From: Pseudomonas sp. H3(2019)
GTDB lineage: Bacteria; Pseudomonadota; Gammaproteobacteria; Pseudomonadales; Pseudomonadaceae
Assembly (NCBI RefSeq): GCF_007713465.1
Contig: NZ_VMSG01000008.1
Span: 62,001 to 126,000, forward strand
DNA length: 64,000 nucleotides
Direction: 5' to 3'
Numbering within the stretch: the first letter of the stretch is position 1; each line of letters begins with the position of its first letter. A program made the position numbers and the translations under genes. Positions 7,537-18,245 of this stretch are shown one piece after another. Under the pieces are notes generated by a model. It made no database searches. It saw nothing but the letters and a program-made list of their open reading frames with translations, and was not told the origin of the DNA.

Positions 7537-8661
7537 TCAACCACGATAGTAGCGTTGTGGAACAAATGGCATTTTGCTTACAAGCAAAGACACCTTTTTC
7601 CCACGTACAATCGCCCAAACCTGGGTATCGAGTGCGATGTAAGTACTGTCGAGGTAACCCATGGCCAAAGGACCGCCCAAGGTCGGCCCGAAGCCGCCGC
7701 TGCAGACGCTGCCGATGATTTCGCCCGCTTCGTTGACGATTTCCGCACCTTCGCGCACCGGAGTGCGTTCCTGAGGCAGCAGGCCGACGCGTTTACGGCT
7801 GACACCGTTTTGTTGCTGGGCGAATACAGTCTCGGCGCCCGGGAAACCACCGGCACGCGCCCCGTCGGCACGCCGTGGCTTGGAGATGGCCCACAGCAGG
7901 CTGGCTTCGATCGGTGTGGTGTCGGTGTTCATGTCGTGGCCGTAGAGGCACAGGCCGGCTTCCAGGCGCAGCGAGTCACGGGCGCCGAGGCCGATGGCCG
8001 CGACTTCCGGTTCGGCCAGCAAGGCCCGAGCGAGGGCTTCGGCATTGGCGGCCGGCACGGAGATCTCGAAACCGTCTTCACCGGTGTAGCCCGAACGGCT
8101 GACAAAGCAGTCGACGCCGAGCAAGGTCACGCGGGTGAACTGCATGAACGTCATCTTCGCCACTTCAGGGGCCAGGCGCGCGAGCACGGTCACTGCGGCC
8201 GGGCCTTGCAGGGCGAGCAGGGCGCGTTCTTCGAACAACGGTTCGATGCTGCATTGATCGCCGATGTGTTGGCGCAGGTGCGCCAGGTCCTGGTCCTTGC
8301 AGGCAGCGTTGACCACCAGGAACAACTCGTCGTTCCCGAGGTTGGCGACCATCAGATCGTCGAGGATGCCACCGTTCTCGTTGGTGAACATCGCATAGCG
8401 CTGCATGCCCACCGGCAGGTCGATGATGTCCACCGGCACCAGGGTTTCCAGGGCCTTGGCGGCGTTGGCACCGGTCAGACGGATCTGGCCCATGTGCGAG
8501 ACATCGAACAACCCGGCCTGATCGCGGGTGTGCTGGTGTTCTTTCATCACGCCCAGCGGGTATTGCACCGGCATGTCGTAGCCGGCGAAAGGCACCATGC
8601 GCGCACCGAGTTCGATGTGCAGCGCGTGCAGAGGGGTTTTCAACAGGTGTTCGGTGGACAT
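7537..8661 (-). CDS. gcvT: Glycine cleavage system T protein (aminomethyltransferase)
   Basis: GcvT transfers the methylene group from the aminomethyl-lipoyl arm of GcvH to tetrahydrofolate, releasing ammonia. The 374-aa product starts [15 protein letters not shown] at 8661 and shows the family blocks [33 protein letters not shown] and [20 protein letters not shown], plus the C-terminal barrel ending in VPQRYYRG. The longer frame upstream runs into sdaA and is not real. It is the last gene of the gcvH-gcvP-sdaA-gcvT unit and follows sdaA by 41 bases, so it is probably activated by GcsR with the rest. Confidence 0.96.
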   Translation of the reverse strand: MSTEHLLKTPLHALHIELGARMVPFAGYDMPVQYPLGVMKEHQHTRDQAGLFDVSHMGQIRLTGANAAKALETLVPVDIIDLPVGMQRYAMFTNENGGILDDLMVANLGNDELFLVVNAACKDQDLAHLRQHIGDQCSIEPLFEERALLALQGPAAVTVLARLAPEVAKMTFMQFTRVTLLGVDCFVSRSGYTGEDGFEISVPAANAEALARALLAEPEVAAIGLGARDSLRLEAGLCLYGHDMNTDTTPIEASLLWAISKPRRADGARAGGFPGAETVFAQQQNGVSRKRVGLLPQERTPVREGAEIVNEAGEIIGSVCSGGFGPTLGGPLAMGYLDSTYIALDTQVWAIVRGKKVSLLVSKMPFVPQRYYRG

Positions 8662-8702
8662 ATGCAGCTCCTGAAAATTGCACTGATGCAGATGCGTTCG
8701 CA

Positions 8703-10079
<1,377 letters not shown>

Positions 10080-10139
10080 GGTTGTTCTCCGGTTTCTTGT
10101 TATAGGAATTGATCGATCATGACGGTGGGCACTGATCCC

Positions 10140-10229
10140 TGTGGGAGCGAGCCTGCTCGCGATGGCGGACTGACATTCAACAACGATGTCGACTGATAGA
10201 CCGCTATCGCGAGCAGGCTCGCTCCCACA
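10140..10229. repeat. REPIN inside the gcv operon
   Basis: TGTGGGAGCGAGCCTGCTCGCGAT and its inverse copy flank a spacer of about 40 bases. The same paired unit with an almost identical spacer lies at 15617-15706. In this place it separates gcvP from sdaA and may affect mRNA stability or attenuate the distal genes. Confidence 0.92.
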
Positions 10230-10281
10230 AGGGGATGGGGTGACCTTGAAGGCGGGGGCGGGCGAGCCGCCCCCGCATAGA

Positions 10282-13131
10282 TCAAGCGTAGCTTTCGATC
10301 GACGGGCAGGCGCAGATCAGGTTGCGGTCGCCGAACACGTTGTCGACCCGACCGACCGGTGGCCAGTATTTGCCTTCGATCAACGAGGCTACTGGATACA
10401 CCGCTTGCTCACGGCTGTACGGGTGCGTCCACTCGCCAACGATTTCCGCGGCCGTGTGCGGCGCGTTTTTCAGCGGGTTGTCGTCCTTGTCCAGGGTGCC
10501 GTTTTCCACTGCGCGGATTTCTTCACGGATGCGGATCATCGCGTCGCAGAAACGATCCAACTCTTCCTTGGATTCGCTTTCGGTCGGCTCGATCATCAAC
10601 GTGCCGGCCACCGGGAACGACATGGTCGGTGCGTGGAAGCCGAAGTCGATCAGGCGCTTGGCGACGTCATCGACGCTGATGCCGCTGCTGTCTTTCAACG
10701 GGCGCAGGTCGAGGATGCATTCGTGGGCGACCAGACCGTTGCTGCCGGTGTAGAGCACTGGGTAGTGTTCTTCGAGGCGACGGGAAATGTAGTTGGCGTT
10801 GAGGATCGCCAGTTGCGAAGCCCGCTTGAGACCAGCGCCGCCCATCATGCGGATGTACATCCAGGTGATCGGCAGAATGCTCGCGCTGCCGAACGGTGCT
10901 GCGCAGACCGCGCCTTCCTTGCGTTCCATGGCCGCGTGTCCCGGCAGGAACGGCGTCAGGTGCGATTTCACGCCAATCGGGCCGACGCCCGGGCCGCCAC
11001 CGCCGTGCGGGATGCAGAAGGTTTTGTGCAGGTTCAGGTGCGACACGTCGCCGCCGAACTTGCCCGGTGCGCAGAGGCCGACCATCGCGTTCATGTTGGC
11101 GCCGTCGATGTACACCTGGCCGCCGTTGTCATGAATGATCCCGCAGATTTCGCGGATGCCTTCCTCGAACACGCCGTGGGTCGACGGGTAGGTGATCATC
11201 AGCGCGGCGAGGTGTTCGCGGTGCTCGATGGCTTTGGCGCGCAGGTCTTCGATGTCGACGTTGCCGCGGGCATCGCACGCGGTGACGACCACACGCATGC
11301 CAGCCATGTTGGCGGTGGCCGGGTTGGTGCCGTGGGCCGACGACGGGATCAGGCAGATGTCGCGGCGTTCTTCGCCACGGCTCTGGTGGTAGGCACGAAT
11401 GGCCAAGAGACCTGCGTATTCACCTTGGGAGCCGGCGTTCGGTTGCAGCGAAATCGCGTCGTAACCGGTGGCGGCGCAGAGCATCGCTTCCAGTTCGTCA
11501 GTCAGTTGCTGGTAACCGGCGCTTTGCCCGGCCGGAGCGAACGGGTGCAGGGCGCCGAATTCGGCCCAGGTCACCGGGATCATTTCGCTGGCGGCGTTGA
11601 GTTTCATGGTGCACGAACCCAGCGGGATCATGGTGCGATCCAGCGCCAGGTCCTTGTCGGCGAGCTTGCGCAGGTAGCGCATCAGCTCGGTTTCCGAGTG
11701 ATAACGGTTGAACACCGGGTGGCTGAGGATCGGCGATTGACGCAGCAGTCCAGCCGGGATGCGGCTTTGCACCGAGGCGGCCAGTGCAGCGAAGTCCGGC
11801 AGGGCTTTGCCGTCAGCCAGCACGCTCCACAGGGTTTCGATATCGGCCTGGGTGGTGGTTTCGTCGAGGGACAGACCCAGGCGCTCGCCATCGATTACAC
11901 GCAGGTTGATGCGCTGAGCGCGGGCCTTGTCGTGCAGGGCGGCGGTGTTGGCGCCAGTGGCCAGGGTCAGGGTGTCGAAGAAGTTCTCTTGCTCGACTTT
12001 CAAGCCCAGTGCGCTCAAGCCTTTGGCGAGAATCGCGGTCAGGTGATGGATGCGGTTGGCGATCTGCTGCAGGCCTTTCGGGCCGTGATACACGGCGTAC
12101 ATGCTAGCGATGTTGGCCAGCAGCACTTGGGCGGTGCAGATGTTGCTGGTGGCTTTCTCGCGGCGGATATGTTGCTCGCGGGTCTGCATGGCCAGGCGCA
12201 GGGCCGGCTTGCCGAAACGGTCCACGGACACGCCGACCAGACGGCCCGGCATGTCGCGCTTGAACGCATCCTTGGTGGAGAAGTAAGCCGCGTGCGGGCC
12301 ACCGAAGCCCAGCGGTACGCCGAAGCGTTGGGCACTGCCGATGGCCACGTCGGCGCCGAACTCACCCGGCGGGGTCAGCACGGTCAGGGCCAGCAGGTCA
12401 GCGGCGACCGCCACCAGCGCATTAGCGGCGTGGAACCGCTCGGTCAGCTCGCGGTAGTCGAACAGGTCGCCGTTGCTCGCCGGGTACTGCAGCAGAGCGC
12501 CGAAGAACGTGCTGACATCGGTCAGTTCGCGCTCGTCGCCAACCACCACGTCAATGCCCAGCGGCTCGGCACGGGTGCGCAGCACGTCGAGGGTTTGCGG
12601 ATGGCTGTGGATCGAGGCGAAGAAGGCGTGGCTGCTTTTGTTCTTGCTCAGGCGTTTGCAGAAGGTCATGGCTTCGGCAGCGGCGGTGGCTTCGTCGAGT
12701 AGGGACGCGTTGGCGATCGGCAGGCCGGTCAGGTCGCTGATCAGCGTCTGGAAGTTCAGCAGCGCTTCCAGGCGGCCCTGGGAAATTTCCGGCTGGTACG
12801 GGGTGTAGGCGGTGTACCAGGCCGGGTTTTCCAGCAGGTTGCGCAGGATCGGCGACGGCGTGTGGCAGTTGTAGTAGCCCTGGCCGATGTAGGTCTTGAA
12901 CAGTTGGTTTTTGGCGGCAATGGCTTTGATCGAGGCCAGGGCCTCGGCTTCGCTCAAACCGTCTTCCAGTCCGAGGATGCTGGTGCCCTTGATGCTGTCA
13001 GGGATGACGCTGGCGCTCAGGGCTTCCAGCGAATCAAAACCGAGGCTGTTGAGCATGGCTTGCTCATCGCCTGCGCGCGGGCCGATGTGGCGCGCGATGA
13101 ATTCGTTGGCGGTGCTTAGATTGATAGTCAT
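10282..13131 (-). CDS. gcvP: Glycine dehydrogenase (decarboxylating), P protein
   Basis: GcvP decarboxylates glycine with PLP and loads the aminomethyl group onto lipoyl-GcvH. The 949-aa protein has the expected two halves: an N-terminal pseudo-catalytic half ([15 protein letters not shown]) and a C-terminal catalytic half with the PLP lysine in [19 protein letters not shown] and a glycine-rich loop. It begins [12 protein letters not shown] and ends at SIESYA, full length for the single-chain form. It follows gcvH by nine bases and is part of the GcsR-activated operon. Confidence 0.97.
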   Translation of the reverse strand: MTINLSTANEFIARHIGPRAGDEQAMLNSLGFDSLEALSASVIPDSIKGTSILGLEDGLSEAEALASIKAIAAKNQLFKTYIGQGYYNCHTPSPILRNLLENPAWYTAYTPYQPEISQGRLEALLNFQTLISDLTGLPIANASLLDEATAAAEAMTFCKRLSKNKSSHAFFASIHSHPQTLDVLRTRAEPLGIDVVVGDERELTDVSTFFGALLQYPASNGDLFDYRELTERFHAANALVAVAADLLALTVLTPPGEFGADVAIGSAQRFGVPLGFGGPHAAYFSTKDAFKRDMPGRLVGVSVDRFGKPALRLAMQTREQHIRREKATSNICTAQVLLANIASMYAVYHGPKGLQQIANRIHHLTAILAKGLSALGLKVEQENFFDTLTLATGANTAALHDKARAQRINLRVIDGERLGLSLDETTTQADIETLWSVLADGKALPDFAALAASVQSRIPAGLLRQSPILSHPVFNRYHSETELMRYLRKLADKDLALDRTMIPLGSCTMKLNAASEMIPVTWAEFGALHPFAPAGQSAGYQQLTDELEAMLCAATGYDAISLQPNAGSQGEYAGLLAIRAYHQSRGEERRDICLIPSSAHGTNPATANMAGMRVVVTACDARGNVDIEDLRAKAIEHREHLAALMITYPSTHGVFEEGIREICGIIHDNGGQVYIDGANMNAMVGLCAPGKFGGDVSHLNLHKTFCIPHGGGGPGVGPIGVKSHLTPFLPGHAAMERKEGAVCAAPFGSASILPITWMYIRMMGGAGLKRASQLAILNANYISRRLEEHYPVLYTGSNGLVAHECILDLRPLKDSSGISVDDVAKRLIDFGFHAPTMSFPVAGTLMIEPTESESKEELDRFCDAMIRIREEIRAVENGTLDKDDNPLKNAPHTAAEIVGEWTHPYSREQAVYPVASLIEGKYWPPVGRVDNVFGDRNLICACPSIESYA

Positions 13132-13140
13132 TGCGGCTCC

Positions 13141-13524
13141 TCAGGCTTCGGCGTTGGCTTTGATCAGACGGTCGTAAGCGTCTTGATCCAGCAGTTGGCC
13201 GACAGCCTCGGCATCAGCAGGGATGAAACGGAAGAACCAGCCTTCGCCCAGTGGATCTTCGTTGACCCGTTCCGGGCTGTCGTTGAGCGTCGGGTTGGTT
13301 TCAACCACCTCACCGTCCAAAGGCATGTAAACACCGCTGGCAGCTTTTACCGATTCCACGGTGGCCGCTTCAGCGCCTTTGTCGTAGGACTGCAGCTCAG
13401 GCAGTTGTACGAAAACCACGTCGCCCAAGGCGTTCTGTGCGAAGGCGGTGATGCCGACAGTGACAGTGCCGTCAGCTTCAGTGCGCAGCCATTCGTGATC
13501 TTCAGTAAAACGCAACTCGCTCAT
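13141..13524 (-). CDS. gcvH: Glycine cleavage system H protein (lipoyl carrier)
   Basis: GcvH shuttles the aminomethyl group between GcvP, GcvT and the dihydrolipoyl dehydrogenase. The 127-aa protein starts MSELRFTEDHEWL and has the lipoylation motif TVESVKAASGVY with Lys near residue 64. It is the first gene of the operon; the ATG at 13524 is preceded by AGGAG (TAGGAGTTTCC). A sigma-54 promoter, an IHF site and GcsR sites lie in the 290 bases upstream, so expression is expected to respond to glycine through GcsR. Confidence 0.96.
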   Translation of the reverse strand: MSELRFTEDHEWLRTEADGTVTVGITAFAQNALGDVVFVQLPELQSYDKGAEAATVESVKAASGVYMPLDGEVVETNPTLNDSPERVNEDPLGEGWFFRFIPADAEAVGQLLDQDAYDRLIKANAEA

Positions 13525-13614
13525 GGAAACTCCTAGGGGCCAGATTCGTCTGGTGGACGCGATTGAATGCTCGTGCAGGGCAGAGCTGAATTTTCAGTGA
13601 CTTGACAAGAACAT

Positions 13615-13630
13615 AGCAAGAACGCGGCCA
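13615..13630 (-). promoter_or_regulatory. Sigma-54 promoter of the gcvH operon
   Basis: On the minus strand TGGCCGCGTTCTTGCT keeps the invariant GG-N10-GC of the sigma-54 consensus TGGCACG-N4-TTGCW. It lies about 90 bases before the gcvH ATG, in the right direction for the activator sites upstream. Transcription should start about 12 bases after the GC. Confidence 0.85.
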
Positions 13631-13649
13631 ACGTTTTTTATTCGTTATA

Positions 13650-13662
13650 AATCAATAGGTTG
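13650..13662 (+). promoter_or_regulatory. IHF binding site between sigma-54 promoter and GcsR sites
   Basis: AATCAATAGGTTG matches the IHF consensus WATCAANNNNTTR at every defined base and sits in an AT-rich stretch between promoter and enhancer. That is where IHF bending is usual at sigma-54 promoters. Confidence 0.7.
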
Positions 13663-13694
13663 AAGTTTATTGCGGGCGAGGTAAAAAACACGAC

Positions 13695-13712
13695 TGTAGC
13701 GAAATCGCTACA
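13695..13712. promoter_or_regulatory. GcsR site, promoter-proximal perfect palindrome
   Basis: TGTAGCGAAATCGCTACA is a perfect palindrome and fits the TGTAACG-N4-CGTTCCG-like pattern I recall for P. aeruginosa GcsR. It lies about 70 bases upstream of the sigma-54 element. Confidence 0.7.
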
Positions 13713-13753
13713 GATTGAGGCGTGTAAAAAAGCCTATGGGGATCAAAGCCTTG

Positions 13754-13812
13754 CGTAGCGCAGTTTAATCGAGTGTGTATCGAAATCGTTCCGCTGTAGC
13801 GCATTCAGTACA
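13754..13812. promoter_or_regulatory. Distal GcsR enhancer: two tandem sites and one degenerate site
   Basis: TGTATCGAAATCGTTCCG at 13776-13793 and TGTAGCGCATTCAGTACA at 13795-13812 are tandem 18-bp sites with 19-bp centre spacing. A degenerate third copy (CGTAGCG left half, poor right half) is at 13754-13771. The cluster lies about 150-190 bases upstream of the promoter, a normal enhancer distance. Confidence 0.7.
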
Positions 13813-13859
13813 GATGGAGGTCGTTTTTGACGTGAGGAGCGGGTGCTTTGCGGTCGATT

Positions 13860-13990
13860 GTGGCGAGGGAGCTTGCTCCCGCTCGGCTGCGAAGCAGTCG
13901 TAAAACCAGCAAACGCGGAGTATCTGCGGCAACTCAACTGCAAGTTTTAGGGCCGCTTCGCGCCCCAGCGGGAGCAAGCTCCCTCGCCAC
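13860..13990. repeat. Long inverted repeat pair (REPIN-like) between gcsR and the enhancer
   Basis: GTGGCGAGGGAGCTTGCTCC and its inverse copy lie at the two ends of a 131-base stretch. Each end is itself a small hairpin. This is a different REP class from the GTGGGAGCGAGC type. Confidence 0.85.
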
Positions 13991-14007
13991 GGGGCAGTTA
14001 TCGGGAA

Positions 14008-15516
14008 TCAGGGCTTGTTGGGAATACCGTACTTGCGCAATCGATGGGCGATGGCGGTGTGGGAGGTCTGCAGGCGGCTGGCCAGTTGGCGGGTCGAGGG
14101 GTAGTTGACGTAGAGCTTTTCCAGCAGGGTTTTCTCGAACGCTTCCACGGCTTGCTCAAGGCTGTCGACATCCACGTCGCTTTCGCGTGCCACCGAGGTG
14201 CCGGCGATGTCCAGGTCGCCGATGTCCACCAGGCTGCTTTCGCAGATGGCCGCGGCGCGGAAGATCACGTTCTGCAATTGCCGCACGTTGCCCGGCCAGC
14301 GGTTGCCGAGCAGGGCCGGGTAGGTGCCGGGCGCCAGACGGCAGACCGGGCGCTGGATCTGCGCGCAGGCCTGCTGCATGAAGTAGCGTGCCAGCAACAG
14401 GATGTCCTGACCGCGCTCACGCAATGGCGGGACTTCAACGTTGAGCACGTTGAGGCGGTAGAACAGGTCTTCACGGAACGTGCCTTCGCTGACCATTTTT
14501 TCCAGGTCGCGGTGGGTGGCGCTGAGGATTCGTACGTTGACCTTGACCTCGCGATCGCCACCCACTCGACGGAAGCTGCCATCGTTGAGAAAACGCAACA
14601 ATTTGGCCTGCAAGTACGGCGACATTTCACCGATCTCGTCGAGGAATACCGTGCCCTGGTTGGCCAGTTCCATCAGGCCTGGCTTGCCGCCACGCTGAGC
14701 GCCGGTGAAGGCGCCGGGGGCGTAGCCGAACAGCTCGCTTTCGGCGAGGTTCTCTGGCAATGCTGCGCAGTTCAACGCCAGAAACGGCGCGCTGTATCGG
14801 GTGCTGATCGCATGGCAGGCGCGGGCCACCAGTTCTTTGCCGGTGCCGGTTTCACCCTGGATCAGCAATGGAGCATCGAGCGCCGCCACCCGTTGCGCAC
14901 GGGCCTTGAGGGTGCGGATCGCCGGGGACTCACCGAGCAACGCATCGAAACCTTCGGCGTGATCGTGGTGCAAGGCCGAGAGTTGCTCACCGATGCGATT
15001 GGGTTGATACAAGGTCAGCAGAGCGCCGGCATCGGTGATGGGCGTAGCGTCCAGCAGCAAGGTCTGGCCGTTGACGGTGATCTCGCGCAAAGGCAGACGG
15101 AAGCCGTTTTCCAGCAACGTGTCCAGCAGCGCCGGATCGGCGAACAACTCGGCGACGCTTTCCCCTGCCGGTTCACGGCCGTACAAGGCGATCAGCGCCG
15201 GGTTGGCCAGCAACACGTTGCCGGCGCTATCGAGGGCCAGCACCGGGTCGGTCATCGCCGCCAGCAGCGCGTCGAGTTGCAGGTGCCGGCGCTGGCCGGG
15301 AAGAATGTCGACCACCGTCACCGCCTGCACGCCGCGCACGCTGAACAGCGCATCGCGCAGTTCTTCGAGCACTTGCGGGCTGAGGGTCGGCGCGTCGATG
15401 TAAACGTTCGGTGGAACCATTTCCACCGCATCCAGATTGAGATTGCGCCCACCGAGCAAGGCCAGGACTTCCTGGGTTATGCCGACGCGGTCGATGAAGC
15501 TGACGTGAATACGCAT
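14008..15516 (-). CDS. gcsR: TyrR-like sigma-54 activator of the glycine cleavage operon
   Basis: The 502-aa protein has an N-terminal ACT domain (about 1-75), a PAS domain (about 80-185), a sigma-54 AAA+ domain (about 205-435) and a C-terminal Fis-type HTH (RQLASRLQTSHTAIAHRLRKYGI). Walker A is GETGTGKE, and the GAFTGA loop that contacts sigma-54 is intact. In P. aeruginosa GcsR is known to switch on the gcv operon in the presence of glycine; the ACT domain is the likely sensor. The gene is upstream of gcvH in the same direction, with its target sites in between, so the assignment is firm. Confidence 0.93.
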   Translation of the reverse strand: MRIHVSFIDRVGITQEVLALLGGRNLNLDAVEMVPPNVYIDAPTLSPQVLEELRDALFSVRGVQAVTVVDILPGQRRHLQLDALLAAMTDPVLALDSAGNVLLANPALIALYGREPAGESVAELFADPALLDTLLENGFRLPLREITVNGQTLLLDATPITDAGALLTLYQPNRIGEQLSALHHDHAEGFDALLGESPAIRTLKARAQRVAALDAPLLIQGETGTGKELVARACHAISTRYSAPFLALNCAALPENLAESELFGYAPGAFTGAQRGGKPGLMELANQGTVFLDEIGEMSPYLQAKLLRFLNDGSFRRVGGDREVKVNVRILSATHRDLEKMVSEGTFREDLFYRLNVLNVEVPPLRERGQDILLLARYFMQQACAQIQRPVCRLAPGTYPALLGNRWPGNVRQLQNVIFRAAAICESSLVDIGDLDIAGTSVARESDVDVDSLEQAVEAFEKTLLEKLYVNYPSTRQLASRLQTSHTAIAHRLRKYGIPNKP

Positions 15517-15616
15517 GGGGCGGTTCAGTGTTCTGGAGTGCGGAGGGTGGCAAGTATGCCTTGGAGGAGGGGGTTAGGTGAAATCCACCGAGGGCCTTCA
15601 GGGTAATACTGGCCTC

Positions 15617-15706
15617 TGTGGGAGCGAGCCTGCTCGCGATGACGGACTGACATCCACTATGGATGTCGACTGAAAGACCGCTATCGCGAGCAGGCTCGCT
15701 CCCACA
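15617..15706. repeat. REPIN between gcsR and the DUF5064 gene
   Basis: Paired inverted GTGGGAGCGAGCCTGCTCGCGAT units. The spacer (GGACTGACATCC...GATGTCGACTG...AGACCGC) is nearly the same as in the REPIN at 10140, showing a recent common copy. Confidence 0.92.
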
Positions 15707-15744
15707 GTGGACGGGGGGTGCTCATTGATCCGCTGCGTAAGGGC

Positions 15745-16104
15745 TCACTCCAGATGTTCGGGCTTCACCGGATCCCCGGATTTAACGTCGAGCTGCGCCC
15801 GCACATCCTCAAACATTTCGTCGTACACCTTGTGCATCCGCGCGATGCTGGCTTCCTTGGGCATGCCGTACTTCTGTGCGATGCGCGTGGCGTGTCGAGC
15901 AAAGTCGAAGGCCTGGTCTTTGGCCAGGAAGAAGTCTTCCTTCAGGTCCTTGCCCTCGACCGAGCCATGCACCGTGAAGAGCATGCCTTTGCCTTCCTTG
16001 GGGTCGGTGGCAATCACATAGTCGATGCACAGGTTGTAGCTGAAGTCGTCCTTGTTCAGTGCGTGGCGCTCGATGTGCAAGTGACCGGGCTCAAATGTGG
16101 CCAT
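15745..16104 (-). CDS. DUF5064 family protein
   Basis: The 119-aa soluble protein starts MATFEPGHLHIERHAL; a good GGAG lies eight bases before the ATG at 16104, which is why the longer frame is rejected. The pattern (a beta-rich first half, FDFARHATRIAQKYGM helix in the second) fits the small DUF5064 family found downstream of arcC in Pseudomonas. Function is unknown. It lies 58 bases after arcC in the same direction and is probably read from the arc operon. Confidence 0.75.
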   Translation of the reverse strand: MATFEPGHLHIERHALNKDDFSYNLCIDYVIATDPKEGKGMLFTVHGSVEGKDLKEDFFLAKDQAFDFARHATRIAQKYGMPKEASIARMHKVYDEMFEDVRAQLDVKSGDPVKPEHLE

Positions 16105-16162
16105 GGGCGTCTCCTTCAAAGCCATTGAAGCGGTGCAGGCATGAGGCCTGCACCGGCTGTTT

Positions 16163-17092
16163 TTAGAGGTAAGTGATACCAGGTTCAGCCGTGCTGATAC
16201 GGGTGCCGGCGTTGCCCTGAACGATCGCTTCGATGTCCGAGAGTGAACCGATCACCGCGACTTTGCCAGTGTTGCGGGCGAACTCGCAGGCAGCCTGGAC
16301 TTTCGGCCCCATGGAGCCGGCGGCGAAGCCGAGTTTTTCGATGTCGTCCGGGTGGGCCCGGGCGATGGCTTTCTGGGTCGGTTTGCCGAAGTCAATAAAC
16401 GCGGCGTTGACGTCCGTGGCGATCACCAGCAAGTCACTTTCAAGCTGTTCGGCCAACAGCGCCGAGCATAGGTCTTTGTCGATCACCGCTTCCACACCCT
16501 TGAGCTTGTGATGTTCGTCATACATCGTCGGGATGCCGCCACCGCCTGCGCAGATCACGATGCTGCCTTTTTCCAGCAGCCACTTGACCGGGCGGATTTC
16601 GAAGATGCGCTTGGGTTTCGGGCTGGCCACCACGCGGCGGAACTTGTCGCCATCGGGGGCAATCGCCCAGCCTTTTTCGGCGGCCAGCGCCTCGGCTTCG
16701 GCCTTGGAGTAGACAGGGCCGATGGGTTTGGTCGGGTTCTTGAAAGCCGGGTCCCTGGCGTCGACTTCGACCTGGGTCAGCAGGGTCGCGAACGGCACTT
16801 CGAAGTCCAGTAGATTGCCCAGTTCCTGTTCGATGATGTAGCCGATCATGCCTTCGGTTTCGGCACCGAGTACGTCCAGCGGGTAAGGGGAAACGGAGGT
16901 GTAGGCCGCCACTTGCAGCGACAACAGACCGACTTGCGGGCCATTGCCGTGGGCGATCACCAGTTGATTGCCGGGATGGATTTTGGCGATCTGTTCGGTG
17001 GCGATCCGGATGTTGGCGCGCTGGTTGTCCGCGGTCATGGGTTCACCGCGACGGAGCAGGGCGTTACCACCCAGTGCAACGACGATACGCAT
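16163..17092 (-). CDS. arcC: Carbamate kinase
   Basis: ArcC makes ATP from carbamoyl phosphate, the energy-yielding last step of the arginine deiminase pathway. The 309-aa protein begins [13 protein letters not shown], with HGNGPQVG near residue 50, AGGGGIPT and the [12 protein letters not shown] segment of the amino-acid kinase fold. It is separated from arcB by 73 bases that hold a palindromic repeat, which may set the relative level of arcC message. Confidence 0.96.
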   Translation of the reverse strand: MRIVVALGGNALLRRGEPMTADNQRANIRIATEQIAKIHPGNQLVIAHGNGPQVGLLSLQVAAYTSVSPYPLDVLGAETEGMIGYIIEQELGNLLDFEVPFATLLTQVEVDARDPAFKNPTKPIGPVYSKAEAEALAAEKGWAIAPDGDKFRRVVASPKPKRIFEIRPVKWLLEKGSIVICAGGGGIPTMYDEHHKLKGVEAVIDKDLCSALLAEQLESDLLVIATDVNAAFIDFGKPTQKAIARAHPDDIEKLGFAAGSMGPKVQAACEFARNTGKVAVIGSLSDIEAIVQGNAGTRISTAEPGITYL

Positions 17093-17119
17093 AATGCAAT
17101 CCTTCTAAAGGTCGGTGAT

Positions 17120-17150
17120 GATCGTTCCCACGCAGAGCGTGGGAACGATC
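17120..17150. repeat. Palindromic repeat between arcB and arcC
   Basis: GATCGTTCCCACGC and GCGTGGGAACGATC form a perfect 14-bp hairpin with a three-base loop. Same family as 6274-6304. Confidence 0.88.
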
Positions 17151-17165
17151 CGCAGTGCTCAGCCG

Positions 17166-18176
17166 TTAGATATCAGCCAGCGCCGAGACCAGGATCGCCT
17201 TGATGGTGTGCATGCGGTTTTCCGCTTGCTCGAAGGCGATGTTGGCGGGCGACTCGAATACTTCCTCAGTCACCTCAACACCGTTGGCCAGGTGCGGGTA
17301 GCGCGCCGCGATGTCCTTGCCGACCTTGGTTTCACTGTTGTGGAACGCCGGCAGGCAATGCATGAATTTCACCCGGGGATTGCCCGAGGCTTTCATCATT
17401 TTAGCGTTGACCTGGTACGGCAGCAGTTGCTCGATACGCTCGTCCCACGCTTCGACCGGCTCACCCATCGACACCCAGATGTCGGTGTGGATGAAGTCCA
17501 CGCCCTTGACCGCCTCGGCAGGGTCTTCGGTGATGGTGATGCGTGCGCCGCTTTCCTCGGCGAAGGCTTTGCACTGATCGATGAAGTCCTGATGCGGCCA
17601 CAGCGCTTTCGGCGCGCCGATGCGCACGTCCATGCCGAGTTTGGCGCCGATCATCAGCAGCGAGTTGCCCATGTTGTAGCGTGCATCACCGAGGTAGGCG
17701 TAGCTGATGTCATGCAGCGGCTTGTCGCTGTGCTCGCGCATGGTCAGGGTGTCGGCGATCATTTGCGTTGGATGGAACTCGGCGGTCAGGCCGTTGAACA
17801 CCGGCACGCCAGCGAACGTGGCCAGCTCTTCGACGATTTCCTGTTCGAAGCCGCGATATTCGATGGCATCGAACATCCGCCCGAGAACGCGGGCGGTGTC
17901 TTTCATGCTTTCCTTGTGGCCGATCTGCGATGACACCGGGTCGATGTAGGTGACGTGAGCACCCTGGTCATGGGCCGCGACTTCGAAGGCGCAACGGGTA
18001 CGGGTCGAGGTTTTTTCGAAGATCAGCGCGATATTCTTGCCTTTGAGGTGCGGCTGTTCGGTGCCGGTGTACTTGGCGCGTTTCAGGTCGCGGGACAGGT
18101 CCAGCAGGTAGTGCAGCTCGCGATTGGTGTGGTGCATCAGCGAGAGCAGGCTGCGGTTGCGCATGTTAAAAGCCAT
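17166..18176 (-). CDS. arcB: Catabolic ornithine carbamoyltransferase
   Basis: ArcB splits citrulline to ornithine and carbamoyl phosphate. The 336-aa protein has the carbamoyl-phosphate loop [15 protein letters not shown] and the ornithine loop [10 protein letters not shown] of OTCases. Its length and its place in arcDABC mark it as the catabolic rather than the anabolic (ArgF) form. It follows arcA by 69 bases. Confidence 0.96.
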   Translation of the reverse strand: MAFNMRNRSLLSLMHHTNRELHYLLDLSRDLKRAKYTGTEQPHLKGKNIALIFEKTSTRTRCAFEVAAHDQGAHVTYIDPVSSQIGHKESMKDTARVLGRMFDAIEYRGFEQEIVEELATFAGVPVFNGLTAEFHPTQMIADTLTMREHSDKPLHDISYAYLGDARYNMGNSLLMIGAKLGMDVRIGAPKALWPHQDFIDQCKAFAEESGARITITEDPAEAVKGVDFIHTDIWVSMGEPVEAWDERIEQLLPYQVNAKMMKASGNPRVKFMHCLPAFHNSETKVGKDIAARYPHLANGVEVTEEVFESPANIAFEQAENRMHTIKAILVSALADI

Positions 18177-18245
18177 TTTGGATCTCCTTGGGTTTCGGTT
18201 ATCCCCAAGGCCGGTGCTCTGTAAGCCTCGGCCGAGGTTTGAAAG

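Noticed and set aside
10186..12702. 838-codon plus-strand ORF opposite gcvP
   Set aside because: It is an antisense shadow of the high-GC gcvP codon pattern, with His/Gln/Arg-rich low-complexity translation and no family similarity.
13525..13860. Glycine riboswitch before gcvH
   Set aside because: No paired aptamer core was seen; the region is instead explained by sigma-54, IHF and GcsR sites.
13860..13990. CRISPR-like repeats
   Set aside because: The repeats are inverted pairs (REP/REPIN), not regular direct repeats with unique spacers. No array was seen anywhere in the window.
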